The translations under genes and the position numbers were made by a program. 64,000 nucleotides of DNA from Rhyzopertha dominica (taxonomy: Eukaryota; Arthropoda; Insecta; Coleoptera; Bostrichidae), in assembly GCA_025024175.1 (NCBI GenBank), contig QCXZ01000137.1:7626001-7690000 (forward strand), given 5' to 3'. The notes under the pieces are model-generated. The model was not told the DNA's origin. It ran no database searches and saw only the letters and a list, made by a program, of their open reading frames with translations. The first letter of the stretch is position 1. Every line of letters begins with the position of its first letter. This document shows, in pieces, positions 47,601-51,817 of this stretch.

Positions 47601-49057
47601 CCCTTCTCAACTAAATTTGATAATAATCAGAACAAATAAACAAAAATCGATTATTACAAAATTTTCATTAGCTAATACTACGACATAATACATAGTTAAT
47701 ATGTGTATCTACAAATAGGAAACTCAACTTGCATGAGCAGTTTCAAATAAAAAATATTATGTTACAGAGAATACCTGAAAATCGACTTCTTATTTGGTAT
47801 CCGCTTTCATCAGATCGAAATATGAGTACAAGGTATACCTAAAACTGTTTCTTCAACATTAAATGGCCCAAAATGGGTTATGAATAGGATTTTGCTACAT
47901 CTTAATGATCAAATTTGTGTAGCATATCTAGATGATATTGTAAGTTTTAGTACAAGCCTTCAAGGACATTTTAATTAATTAATTAATAAACTCCACATAA
48001 TTCAATTAGATTAATCCGGATTTAAAAAAAATCAGTTGAATATTTAATGCATCATAACTTCAGCAGGTACTGAGCCAAACCCTGTTAAAGCTTGTCATTA
48101 AAAACTTTCCAATTGCAATCCAAAATTAAATATAATAGTTTCTTAATTTTCTGGGACATTACAGAAGGTTCAAAGGTTCACCAAACATTTCACAAAAATC
48201 AATAAATATCTAACACTTTGTCAAAAGTCAGTTTTATTGATTTTCAATATCTGTAAGAAAATACAATTTGGTGTCGGTGTAGTTCTTTCACAAGAGATCA
48301 TTAGACAAAACACATTTGCTTTAGCCTTGAGCACTTATGATAGATTGTAAACTACATTAAATACTATCAAAAAAGAGTTACTTGCAATTGTGTGACCATG
48401 CAAACACTATCCATCTTTTTGGTAGGAACTTTACAACAGTCAGTGATTATTATCCTTTGACATGACTTTTTAACCTCGAGAAACCTACTAAAAAATTATG
48501 TCGTTGGCACCTTAAGCTGCAAGAATTTGACTATGAAATAGTTTGCAAAAAAATACAGATTTGCACCATGTGAATACCTTGCAGACAGTTTTCATATATG
48601 AAACTGGAGGTATTGGGGATGATAAGCTCAGAAAAGATTATCCTTATAAAAATCAAGCATAAGAAGGCACATTAAATTGCCATAAATAACAAAAATTTCT
48701 TAAACGAAGAATTCTCTAATATTGTATTCTCTAAAACTTTTCAGANTCCAAAAGGCCTGTGTGAGGTACGGTGTCCCCGATGTTGATCTCTTCCAAACTA
48801 CAGACTTATGGGACTACAAGAACATCGCCTTGGTAACAACAACCATCTTCGCCATTGGTCGCACTGCTTACAGACACCCAGAATGGAGGGGTCCCTTCCT
48901 GGGCCCAAGGCCATCAGAAGAGAACCGCCGCGAATGGACCGAACAACAGCTTAGGGCAGGAGAGGCCGTCATTGGTCTCCAGGCCGGTTCGAACAAAGGC
49001 GCCAACCAATCAGGACAGAACTTCGGCGCTTCCAGAAAAATCATTTTTGGCAAATAA
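8604..49057 (+). CDS. Mp20: Muscle-specific protein 20 (calponin/transgelin family)
   Basis: Three coding exons: 8604-8633, 37378-37589, 48745-49057. Joined, they give 184 codons plus stop, the length of known insect Mp20. The product begins MPGPSRPLWQ|VAGKRD. A calponin-homology (CH) domain fills roughly residues 20-130 (WIEAVIGERFPPG, LRDGIILCKLMNRLAPG, FQKACVRYGVPDVDLFQTTD, IFAIGRTAYRHPEW). A single calponin repeat (VIGLQAGSNKGANQSGQNF) precedes the tail SRKIIFGK. Family members bind actin in striated muscle. Splice sites are canonical (CAG|GTTAGT, TTTTTGCAG, CCA|GTAAGT, TTTTCAG) and phases agree. The base at 48746 is ambiguous and must be T to give the conserved Phe. Intron 1 (28.7 kb) contains two minus-strand genes; intron 2 (11.2 kb) contains transposons. 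The start chosen rests on phase, promoter context and remembered relatives with this N-terminus. An alternative first exon for the commoner MSLERAV-type N-terminus was not found. Confidence 0.88.
8806..8811 (-). terminator. Candidate polyadenylation signal of the takeout gene
   Basis: The minus strand reads AATAAA about 210 bases past the takeout stop. It lies inside Mp20 intron 1, only about 170 bases from the end of Mp20 exon 1. Confidence 0.45.
9019..9173 (-). CDS. takeout-family exon 5 (C-terminus)
   Basis: 155 nt after acceptor ATTTCAG. It reads EASTNAYLNANWRPVADSL to HIPADYFVGDL and TAG at 9021-9019. This is too short for a simple ORF search to expose but unmistakably takeout-like. Confidence 0.92.
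9019..20029 (-). CDS. Takeout/JHBP-family secreted protein
   Basis: Five minus-strand exons: 20029-19957, 19901-19747, 14417-14189, 9375-9226, 9173-9019. They join in phase to 254 codons including the stop (253 residues), typical of the takeout/juvenile hormone-binding-protein family. Residues 1-18 (MLSQAVLLICLPCFALG) form a signal peptide. Two early cysteines (in KTCYMN and FVNCST) are placed as in the family's conserved disulfide. Further family features are IPNGLPAIDLAPLDPLKIP, ELKLARLRIDGDYELFGKIL, GLKLHMGNLFDGHKLLG and the C-terminal NANWRPVADSLNPIL ending DYFVGDL. The family carries small hydrophobic ligands outside the cell, with roles in feeding, circadian output and male behaviour; the ligand here is unknown. 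All introns have GT-AG ends. Introns 1 and 4 are 55 and 52 bp, while introns 2 and 3 are 5.3 and 4.8 kb and filled with transposon fossils. The gene lies inside Mp20 intron 1 on the opposite strand. Confidence 0.93.
9226..9375 (-). CDS. takeout-family exon 4
   Basis: 150 nt after acceptor TTTTCAG. It reads KNISIIADSDVTLIQKEGF to FDGHKLLG. The donor GTACGA is weaker than the others, but phase and protein match on both sides. Confidence 0.9.
9834..10638. mobile_element. Probable hAT-like MITE in takeout intron 3
   Basis: The ends form an imperfect inverted repeat: TAAAGATGGCAA at 9834 and, reading inward from 10638, TAGGGATGGCAA. The flanks are ATTATTAT (9826-9833) and CTTATTAT (10639-10646), an 8-bp duplication with one mismatch, as hAT transposition leaves. 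The 805-bp body has no coding capacity. It is rich in TATCGATA-like motifs near its right end (10500-10610) and less densely near the left (9856-9915). Confidence 0.65.
10987..11485 (+). pseudogene. Internally deleted mariner transposase fossil (DD41D type)
   Basis: The left part reads MVNSVKLMVDYGDGQHSN and FNDFHPGKYP. This resembles the N-terminal helix-turn-helix region (DUF4817-like) of the transposase at 45579, which starts MVYSTAERVEIIFIYG. Broken pieces resembling DPDKRMQF follow, then FFLWGNLK from the end of the catalytic domain at about 11320. The central catalytic part is missing. It lies in takeout intron 3 on the opposite strand. Confidence 0.65.
11486..12771. other. No supported gene (takeout intron 3)
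   Basis: AT-rich intronic DNA. The 115-codon open frame on the minus strand (12287-12634) resembles no protein I know, has no splice context and is not called. Confidence 0.5.
12772..13610 (+). pseudogene. Mariner transposase fossil (Mos1/irritans style)
   Basis: From the ATG at 12772 the frame reads MATPLEHFTSEKKRFVIRLL and, after a stop, VNMEIDVYC... to SLADSHRPSQVNCVMTPESI. This is the N-terminal helix-turn-helix region of a mariner-type transposase. Broken fragments resembling KDRTQL, LTLFWDAS and SKGILLQHYNARPS follow in shifting frames to about 13600, the last being the second-catalytic-Asp region. Many frameshifts and stops. It is a different lineage from the DD41D copies in the window. 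It lies in takeout intron 3, antisense to the host gene. Confidence 0.8.
14189..14417 (-). CDS. takeout-family exon 3
   Basis: 229 nt after acceptor TTTTTCAG. It reads ILQGGGGPVTVNASLANVTV onward to GKGSCWFDA. Donor GTAAGT after one base of the next codon. Confidence 0.93.
14418..16829. other. No supported gene (takeout intron 2)
   Basis: AT-rich intronic DNA. Short open frames at 14624-14863 and 15277-15459 show no recognisable domain and no exon-like boundaries. Confidence 0.5.
16830..17065 (+). pseudogene. Fragment of mariner transposase C-terminus
   Basis: The plus strand reads HPGLSVLDFYLRGRF, resembling SPDLTVLDFFLWGHLK of the DD41D transposase. It continues to HLKKIIWAAMQ and FHRIYKEFEDQ, as in that protein's tail. 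Stops interrupt it, and everything upstream is lost. Confidence 0.55.
17285..17330 (+). repeat. Interspersed repeat shared with 59530-59575
   Basis: The first 21 bases (GATGACAAAG at the start, CACCTAGCTG at the end) are identical at 59530-59550. Weaker similarity continues for about 25 bases (ACTACTTC-TTA/CTA block). The family is not identified. Confidence 0.6.
17331..18539. other. No supported gene (takeout intron 2)
   Basis: AT-rich DNA, with an ambiguous base at 17205 just before it. Nothing coding recognised. Confidence 0.45.
18540..19520 (-). pseudogene. Degenerate LINE reverse transcriptase
   Basis: In minus-strand reading order there are pieces of the linker and fingers region (TGAGSDNLPSNFH, then NNIINYRPISIL), the palm (VYIDFQKASDTVNH, KTKLHLYGIRDPLNSWL) and a region like SGMPQGSIIGPILF read across frames near 18780-18810. 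A tail piece follows (LQSDILKITNWCN, 18557-18757). The catalytic FADD box is not preserved and frames shift repeatedly. Jockey-like. It lies in takeout intron 2, in the sense orientation of that gene. Confidence 0.8.
19747..19901 (-). CDS. takeout-family exon 2
   Basis: 155 nt after acceptor GTTGCAG. It carries both conserved cysteines and the IPNGLPAIDLAPLDPLKIP segment. Donor GTAAGT, phase 0. Confidence 0.92.
19957..20029 (-). CDS. takeout-family exon 1 (signal peptide)
   Basis: ATG at 20029, 73 nt, encoding the signal peptide and ADIMRQQ. Donor GTGAGT. It ends one base into a codon that exon 2 completes as Pro. There is no upstream ATG in this frame that fits better. Confidence 0.88.
20030..20625. 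other. Upstream region of the takeout gene
   Basis: No gene. An initiator-like ATTCAGC on the minus strand lies near 20080, with no TATA box at the right distance, so the takeout promoter is not placed with confidence. Confidence 0.35.
20626..21839. mobile_element. Possible non-autonomous DNA element with subterminal repeats
   Basis: GCGAATTGGGTCCC at 20626 is matched in inverted orientation by GGGACCCAATTA at 21828-21839. Three related direct motifs occur at the left end (GCGAATTGGGTC at 20626, GCGAGTTGGGTC at 20668, GCGACTTGGGG at 20690). An inverted one (GGATCCAACTCGC, 21770-21782) occurs at the right end. No coding capacity between. Target duplication not resolved. Confidence 0.45.
21840..22239. 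other. No supported gene
   Basis: AT-rich sequence inside Mp20 intron 1 with no recognised motif. Confidence 0.45.
22240..23860 (-). pseudogene. Degenerate jockey-like LINE ORF2
   Basis: Minus-strand pieces follow the order of a jockey-type ORF2. First comes an upstream segment, DVDSPQAIVYAFAAFFQSVY (about 23489-23701). Next is the reverse transcriptase with [49 protein letters not shown]. After the palm come FKDLGIIFDEKCTF-like and LIWCPAYKIHCELIE-like segments down to about 22240. The FADD catalytic box is destroyed and there are many frameshifts. Orientation is antisense to Mp20. Confidence 0.88.
23861..25664. other. No supported gene
   Basis: AT-rich Mp20 intron 1 sequence. The 106-codon plus-strand frame at 24532-24852 has no recognisable domain and no splice context. 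Confidence 0.45.
25665..26235. repeat. Large imperfect palindrome (foldback element)
   Basis: Two arms of roughly 200 bases are inverted copies separated by about 130 bases. Clear blocks are GCGGCTAAAATTGACCCTTT (about 25756) against AAAGGGTCAATTTTAGCCGC (about 26133), and TAACTAAATCATTTGTTTTT against AAAAACAAAATGATATTAGTTA. No open frame. Likely a MITE or foldback transposon. Confidence 0.75.
26280..26700 (+). pseudogene. Mariner transposase fossil (SETMAR/GVQW style)
   Basis: The plus strand reads NRIITRDETWAYAYDLKTVD (first catalytic Asp region), then HRAKGEPRPKKS, KIKIVNEFL, and after a deletion AYSPELAPSGGHRF, where the third catalytic region should be. Stops and deletions remove the second catalytic Asp region and the N-terminus. 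It lies directly beside the palindrome at 25665-26235, so the two may belong to one decayed element. Confidence 0.8.
26701..27642. other. No supported gene
   Basis: AT-rich Mp20 intron 1 sequence; small open frames without recognisable domains. Confidence 0.45.
27643..27663. repeat. Perfect dyad of an ETS-type motif
   Basis: ACTTCCGG, then TTATA, then CCGGAAGT: a perfect inverted repeat with 8-base arms. Each arm is the core ETS-factor recognition sequence. Function unknown; it lies in Mp20 intron 1. Confidence 0.5.
27664..28439. other. No supported gene
   Basis: AT-rich intronic DNA. Minus-strand frames here (116 codons at 27730-28080, and most of 28220-28741) show no domain; the latter overlaps a LINE on the other strand. 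Confidence 0.45.
28440..28890 (+). pseudogene. LINE reverse transcriptase fragment
   Basis: Plus-strand frames read LLVITENEKDLTDFLSNVED, then ENGLTIKYNKT, then KIKYLGTYITSKVNRRETVK. These match the order just after the catalytic ADD box in RTE/CR1-style LINEs (short helix, KTK strand, YLG motif). A stop and frameshift near 28610 and an ambiguous base at 28873 interrupt it. Confidence 0.65.
28891..29429. other. No supported gene
   Basis: AT-rich DNA between two LINE fragments of opposite orientation. Nothing coding recognised. Confidence 0.45.
29430..29960 (-). pseudogene. LINE C-terminal fragment
   Basis: The minus strand reads NKLWFRHLEKIDKEMPAEQV, then YGAKVQGRRKGRKEEDDRRH. This is the classic C-terminal pattern of insect LINE ORF2 (RWFGHLxRM...GRRRRGRPRxxW). 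Weaker pieces extend upstream to about 29960. The conserved Gly of WFGHL is Arg here, and the frame is interrupted upstream. Confidence 0.7.
29961..30929. other. 3' flank of the myophilin-like gene
   Basis: No gene. The nearest clear minus-strand AATAAA is at about 30546-30551, roughly 380 bases past the stop. It is a possible poly(A) signal. Confidence 0.4.
30930..31994 (-). CDS. Myophilin/transgelin-like calponin-family protein
   Basis: Three coding exons: 31994-31989 (ATG GCT only), 31482-31195 and 31145-30930. They join in phase 0 throughout to 169 codons plus TAA. The CH domain (about residues 5-110) reads MAPRNKELESEVLNWIFSVL, ILKNGVVLCKLINKLQPGSV, FQDGMKKYGVPQEEIFQTAD and IPQ|VALSLFALGRMTQKHPEW. 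The single calponin repeat (LNLQMGYNKGASQSGHGGF) ends GNTRHM. The C-terminus FGNTRHM and the PRNKE start match the insect myophilin class (Drosophila CG5023-like) rather than Mp20. The role is probably actin binding in muscle. Splice sites: GCT|GTAAGT, TTTATAG, CAG|GTAACA, TTCTAG. The 6-nt first coding exon is an inference from Kozak context, donor and phase; the other exons are certain. The whole gene sits inside Mp20 intron 1 on the opposite strand. Confidence 0.92.
31989..31994 (-). CDS. Myophilin-like first coding exon (Met-Ala)
   Basis: The minus strand reads CATAATGGCT|GTAAGTTG. The ATG and one codon are followed by a perfect donor in phase 0, as exon 2 (CCT CGC AAC AAG) needs. The result, MAPRNKE, fits the short N-terminus of this protein class. 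Confidence 0.75.
31995..32061 (-). promoter_or_regulatory. Predicted core promoter and 5' UTR of the myophilin-like gene
   Basis: On the minus strand TATAG starts at 32061, and an initiator TTCAGT has its A at 32031, exactly 30 bases on. The 5' UTR would be about 37 nt. No ATG lies between start site and start codon. Confidence 0.55.
32062..37377. other. No supported gene (Mp20 intron 1, right part)
   Basis: About 5.3 kb of AT-rich DNA. Two splice-like patterns are noted as findings: a 27-nt exon candidate on the minus strand at 34501-34527, and a donor after initiator-like sequence on the plus strand near 35512. Open frames at 34528-34794 and 36264-36494 have no domain. Confidence 0.45.
37378..37589 (+). 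CDS. Mp20: Mp20 coding exon 2 (first half of CH domain)
   Basis: Acceptor TTTTTGCAG at 37369-37377, then 212 nt reading VAGKRDPQQEVEAQAWIEAV through KINTSGGDYKMMDNLS plus CA of the next codon. Donor GTAAGT begins at 37590. The open frame extends leftward to an ATG at 37330, but that part is intron-like and is excluded. Confidence 0.93.
37590..38639. other. No supported gene (Mp20 intron 2)
   Basis: AT-rich intronic DNA without recognised motifs. Confidence 0.5.
38640..39800 (+). pseudogene. LINE 3' half, degenerate
   Basis: Plus-strand pieces: NPQKSKMILF, LGLIIDYKLHFVDHVN, LGDSLVLSNFNYAACVNG, then at 39188-39397 an open stretch FRTDIHNVNIRGKDIIT and FTHTYSYSICKLYNTIPLKL. The order and content match the portion after the reverse transcriptase and the C-terminus of a jockey-like ORF2. 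An ambiguous base at 39008 and several stops interrupt it. Same family style as the fragment at 5380-5880. Sense orientation within Mp20 intron 2. Confidence 0.75.
39801..41959. other. No supported gene (Mp20 intron 2)
   Basis: AT-rich intronic DNA; only random short frames. Confidence 0.5.
41960..43745 (+). pseudogene. Degenerate LINE, reverse transcriptase to 3' end
   Basis: The left part has SLNWFSPAIKNK and KVNEAYIKCHNNNLRNCWQL (upstream linker of insect LINE ORF2). The palm at 42630-42956 reads SHLSNRFQQVRINDELF, FGVPQGAIPGPMLFLIYIID, YNVVMYADAVYS. The second catalytic Asp of the YADD box is Ala here. LDYSLLAWSHPTFLNKLF and a C-terminal FYKLPSKI-like piece follow to about 43600. It ends in an AT-rich tail with repeated TCTATTTA. 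Frameshifts are many. It is one of the longest LINE copies in the window. Confidence 0.82.
43746..44190. other. No supported gene (Mp20 intron 2)
   Basis: AT-rich sequence leading into a more GC-rich patch. Nothing coding recognised. Confidence 0.4.
44191..44640. other. GC-rich patch of unknown nature
   Basis: About 450 bases clearly richer in GC than the surrounding intron, with open frames on both strands (up to 121 codons, plus strand 44275-44640). The translations resemble no known protein and no splice sites frame them. It may be an unrecognised repeat. Confidence 0.3.
44951..45410 (+). repeat. Left terminal inverted repeat of the mariner
   Basis: Matches 46770-47238 in reverse complement, with small indels and increasing divergence toward the inside. 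Matching blocks include TGGACTCC/AGAGTCCA and the CCCCCTGCAAACAAAAG region. Confidence 0.88.
45579..46664 (+). CDS. Mariner transposase, open frame but second catalytic Asp replaced
   Basis: 361 codons from ATG 45579; the frame is open six codons further upstream but without an ATG. Residues about 1-60 form a helix-turn-helix (DUF4817-like, MVYSTAERVEIIFIYG), followed by a second DNA-binding segment (ISTATGLPYSFVRKVTKLHK). The DDE_3-type catalytic domain has Asp154 in CFSDECTF and Asp297 in SPDLTVLDFFLWG. At residue 255 the motif reads QHNGAPPH where the family, including the fossil at 6503-6505, has QDGAPPH. Codon 46341-46343 is AAT instead of GAT. Forty-one residues separate positions 255 and 297 (DD41D spacing). 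The ambiguous base at 46463 is silent (GTN is Val). The product is probably catalytically dead, though it may still bind DNA. Confidence 0.93.
   Translation: MVYSTAERVEIIFIYGAEHSCARVSARVFNERHPDKNVDARYILDLVQKFQDTGSVVNKKRAGNRVVDEMAQLEVLGHFAMDPTSSLRNISTATGLPYSFVRKVTKLHKFHPYKMKTLQELGEDDFDRRLQFCEIMTEKIIVNPNLIKNICFSDECTFFLNGSVNKHNVRYWSDEDPYIFPEGHTQVPQKLNVWAGILGNAIVGPLFIDGTLNGGMYLELLDNVIDPLITQQLENQRNPEGNPMLDEYELFYQHNGAPPHYAINVRNWLNHRFPLHWIGRRGTIECPPQSPDLTXLDFFLWGHLKSVVYKTQPTSLDDLRERIINECRRIPPETFRKVQQELENRLYYCMERGGAHFENLL
46770..47238 (-). repeat. Right terminal inverted repeat of the mariner
   Basis: Inverted partner of 44951-45410. It starts about 105 bases after the transposase stop codon. Confidence 0.88.
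47790..48610 (+). pseudogene. Ty3/Gypsy pol fossil (reverse transcriptase to RNase H)
   Basis: Plus-strand pieces follow Ty3/Gypsy pol order: RFHQIEI, MNRILLHLNDQICVAYLDDI (active-site box), a segment like HIITSAGTEPNP, then RNase H-like GVGVVLSQEIIRQNTFALAL and IKKELLAIV. The end is LCRWHLKLQEFDYEIVCKK. Many stops. No LTRs are visible. It lies between the mariner and Mp20 exon 3. Confidence 0.82.
48745..49057 (+). CDS. Mp20: Mp20 coding exon 3 (end of CH domain, calponin repeat)
   Basis: Acceptor TTTTCAG ends at 48744. The first base completes CA|A (Gln), and the exon then reads FQKACVRYGVPDVDLFQTTD onward to SRKIIFGK and a TAA. A poly(A) signal AATAAA follows at 49195-49200, giving a 3' UTR of about 150 nt. 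Confidence 0.93.
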
Positions 49058-49194
49058 TTGCCGCCTAATTATTATAGATTTCCCTGTGTATTTTTTTAAC
49101 TACCCGCTACGAAATCTGTGTAAAATGTACCTGCGTGAAAGAAATGCGATGTAACGTAAATAACATTTATTAAACAAAAATACAATGTGTATAA

Positions 49195-49200
49195 AATAAA
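49195..49200 (+). terminator. Mp20 polyadenylation signal
   Basis: AATAAA about 138 bases after the Mp20 stop codon, the first canonical signal downstream on this strand. Confidence 0.6.
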
Positions 49201-49639
49201 ATTAGTTGAAAACAGTACGAGTGTGTGACTGAACGAGATTAAATGGATAAACGGAAGACGTTAATTTTGCTGCCTTAGTAGAACTTCAGTTAAATTACAA
49301 GAAATATTGGTTAGCAAGTTCTTATGTCTATTGTGTACCTTGCAAAGTGATTTCACATGAACGTAAAAGACATGAAGGTTGGGCTATTTAAAGATTGCAT
49401 CACTAAGTGTTATCAACACATCTAAAAGAACATAATCACATATTAATTTGTTATAGACAAGTGTCTCCTAATATTATGGCATCTTGTTCCTAACAATCAA
49501 AATTAATCAATTTGTTGATTACTTATATAATGTGTTTTGCAATAATAGAATATTTCAAAGTGATGTTCTATGAGGTATTTTAGAAAATTTTACGAACCAA
49601 AAGTAGCAGCAGGTTAGTAAAGCCTTTTTTCAATGATCA
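49201..49639. other. No supported gene
   Basis: AT-rich sequence just after the Mp20 poly(A) signal; it may be the damaged left part of the Gypsy fragment that follows. Confidence 0.35.
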
Positions 49640-49870
49640 AAAATCTATTCCAAGTATGTATTACTGCAGTACCTAGTCTAGAACACACAGAAGGAAAGAA
49701 ATTTTATGACTCCACGGGGAAAATTTGAATTCCATCAGATTCCATTCGGTTTACCAAACTATCCAAGGCTTTTTCAAAGATGGATGAACAAACGTTTAGC
49801 TCCATTTAGGGATATAGTTACCATAAATTTGGTCAATGTACTTTACACACAAAATGTATAAGGGTTACAA
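49640..49870 (+). pseudogene. Ty3/Gypsy reverse transcriptase fragment
   Basis: Frames read FYDSTGKFEFHQIPFGLPN (second frame after an indel) and FQRWMNKRLAPFRDIVTI, the region just before the active site of Gypsy-type reverse transcriptase. Short and broken. Distinct in sequence from the fragment at 47790-48610. Confidence 0.65.
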
Positions 49871-50469
49871 AATTTGAACATTAATTTAAATAAATACCAA
49901 TTTTTTACATAACAATTATACTACAAACCAAACAAAAATAAATTCTTTTGCCGACACTGATGGTTATTATTTCACATGAGAATACCAATTATATGAATTT
50001 TCATTTATTTAGGGATCAATGAAATCAAGTTAAATATTTTGTAAATCACTTCTTGATGTAAAATACTATTCCACAAGAATGATTTAAGCAAGAAACCATA
50101 TAAATGAAGAGGGAGAAAAGTTCTCTTGTAATGAACTTATAATTTATGAAACCTACTGTGTAAACCAAGTATTTATTTTCATAACTGATGCTTAAACTAT
50201 CTTTAAACACAGAAAGGTATGAAAAATGAAAAGGACTAGCAAGAACAGATCTCACAACAAAGTGCTCAAAATAAACCATGGACCCAATAATAATACACTT
50301 GCACAAAAATTATCCCATTCATGTTTTAATGAAAAAGTAGTCACTTCTATAGCAAATATAAAGCAAGGGCTCCATGTAAGTGCAGTTTCATGACTTGCAT
50401 ATTTTGTCTTCAGTTCTCTTAGCTAGACTGTATACTTTTTACTGTTTGTTCATCTTGAATGCTGATCAA

Positions 50470-51000
50470 AGTATAATAACTCATCATTTAACTGAAAAGG
50501 CTGTGAAAACAGTAGCATTAATTAAGGATGGACGAAGTCACAGGTTCATGACTAATATATGTATTGAGATGGGTAAAAACATACAGCTAGGAGCTTTTGG
50601 TCCACAGATCACTGAAGAATGGTAAGTTGAAGTCCTGTTTACAGGTGAATCAAGATTTTGTTTGTTTACATCTTCACAGACTGCTACATGAGCACTGTGG
50701 CCAGTGTAACATGCTTTATTATTTGGGGGAACCTCGCATGAGTGTACGAAATTTGTTGTTGGTTGGTAATAAAACTACATCAGAGGTATCTTTGAATGTT
50801 TGTACCCCACAGCGTCTGATATAGTCGATTATAAATAAGATCTTAATCTTAATTCCATCGCAAATGCATGGAATGACATAGAACAGGCAATTATTATTAA
50901 CAATAATAATAATAATGTGCAGCAAAATTTCTTTAATTTAACCCAGCTTCATGTCTACGCACATCATGTGAAATCACTCAGGCATATTAAAATCATAGGA
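50470..51000 (+). pseudogene. Tc1-like transposase fossil
   Basis: The plus strand reads LTEKAVKTVALIKDGRSHRF (N-terminal helix-turn-helix of insect Tc1-like proteins), then after a deletion FTGESRFCLFTSSQ (first catalytic region, Asp to Gly). LNSIANAWNDIEQAI follows (third catalytic region, NPIEHLWD-like). GACCCTGTATA at about 51290 could be the right terminal repeat. Clearly non-functional. Confidence 0.7.
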
Positions 51001-51472
51001 AGCTCAGAACAGGACTTGCTGAAAACAAGGCAAACATTACCAGCAATGTTAAAATTACTTATTAAGGCACTACTTTATTAAAATGTGATGTTTGTGGAGG
51101 CACTCTGAAATTAAAAATCAACAATTGAAGGAACGTATGTACTGCTACATACATTTAGGCACTTGAAGCAGTAATGACTTACAGGAGACCTTTTAATAAA
51201 AAAAAAAGGTGGCAAGTATTCAAGTTTCACTGCAATAAGTTTATAATTCGATAAAAATTTCTTCACAAAAGAAGAAACAAATAAAACATTGACCCTGTAT
51301 ATATATAAAAAAGAAACTAAAACAGGCAGTTCTTGAAAAATTCAACTAAAAAAAATAATCAGTTCTAAACAGGTCTCCTCTGACTGAAACTCAAAAAAGG
51401 ACTTCCATAAAAATAAACTCAGGATTAACACTAAAAATCATGATCACAGTCTCAATATTGCTTTCTGTTACA
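51001..51472. other. 3' flank of Ask1
   Basis: No gene. A minus-strand AATAAA at 51074-51079, about 395 bases past the Ask1 stop, is the best poly(A) candidate. Confidence 0.35.
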
Positions 51473-51817
51473 TCAGACCGTTTCCGTTTCATCGGAAGCG
51501 GTTCCGTTGCACAACGGAACACTATAGGGGGAAGCCCTATTCCTGTGTGCCAAAATCGCCCGCCATATGCGGAATTCAGATCCACCCCGCAGGCCCACCC
51601 TGTGCAGGTCGTTTATGTCGATGTCGTAGAGAACTTCCTCTAACGTGAAACCTTCGGAAAGGAACAGTTTTTGTGCGGATTCGTGCAGGCCCAGACCCTG
51701 GATCCACTGGGCCAGTCTTTGGTCTACCTCGACTTCCTCTCTGTCTTGGCATTTGCATGAAAGCAGCTGCCTCAGGCGCTGAGACGATTGTTGGGTGTTA
51801 TCGATTACCTGTTTTAG
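51473..51817 (-). CDS. Ask1: Ask1 last exon: SAM-like domain and C-terminus
   Basis: Starts [20 protein letters not shown] (continuing the coiled coil). A SAM-like domain follows ([50 protein letters not shown]), and the protein ends DETETV. TGA at 51475-51473. Confidence 0.93.
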   Translation of the reverse strand, partial: LKQVIDNTQQSSQRLRQLLSCKCQDREEVEVDQRLAQWIQGLGLHESAQKLFLSEGFTLEEVLYDIDINDLHRVGLRGGSEFRIWRAILAHRNRASPYSVPLCNGTASDETETV

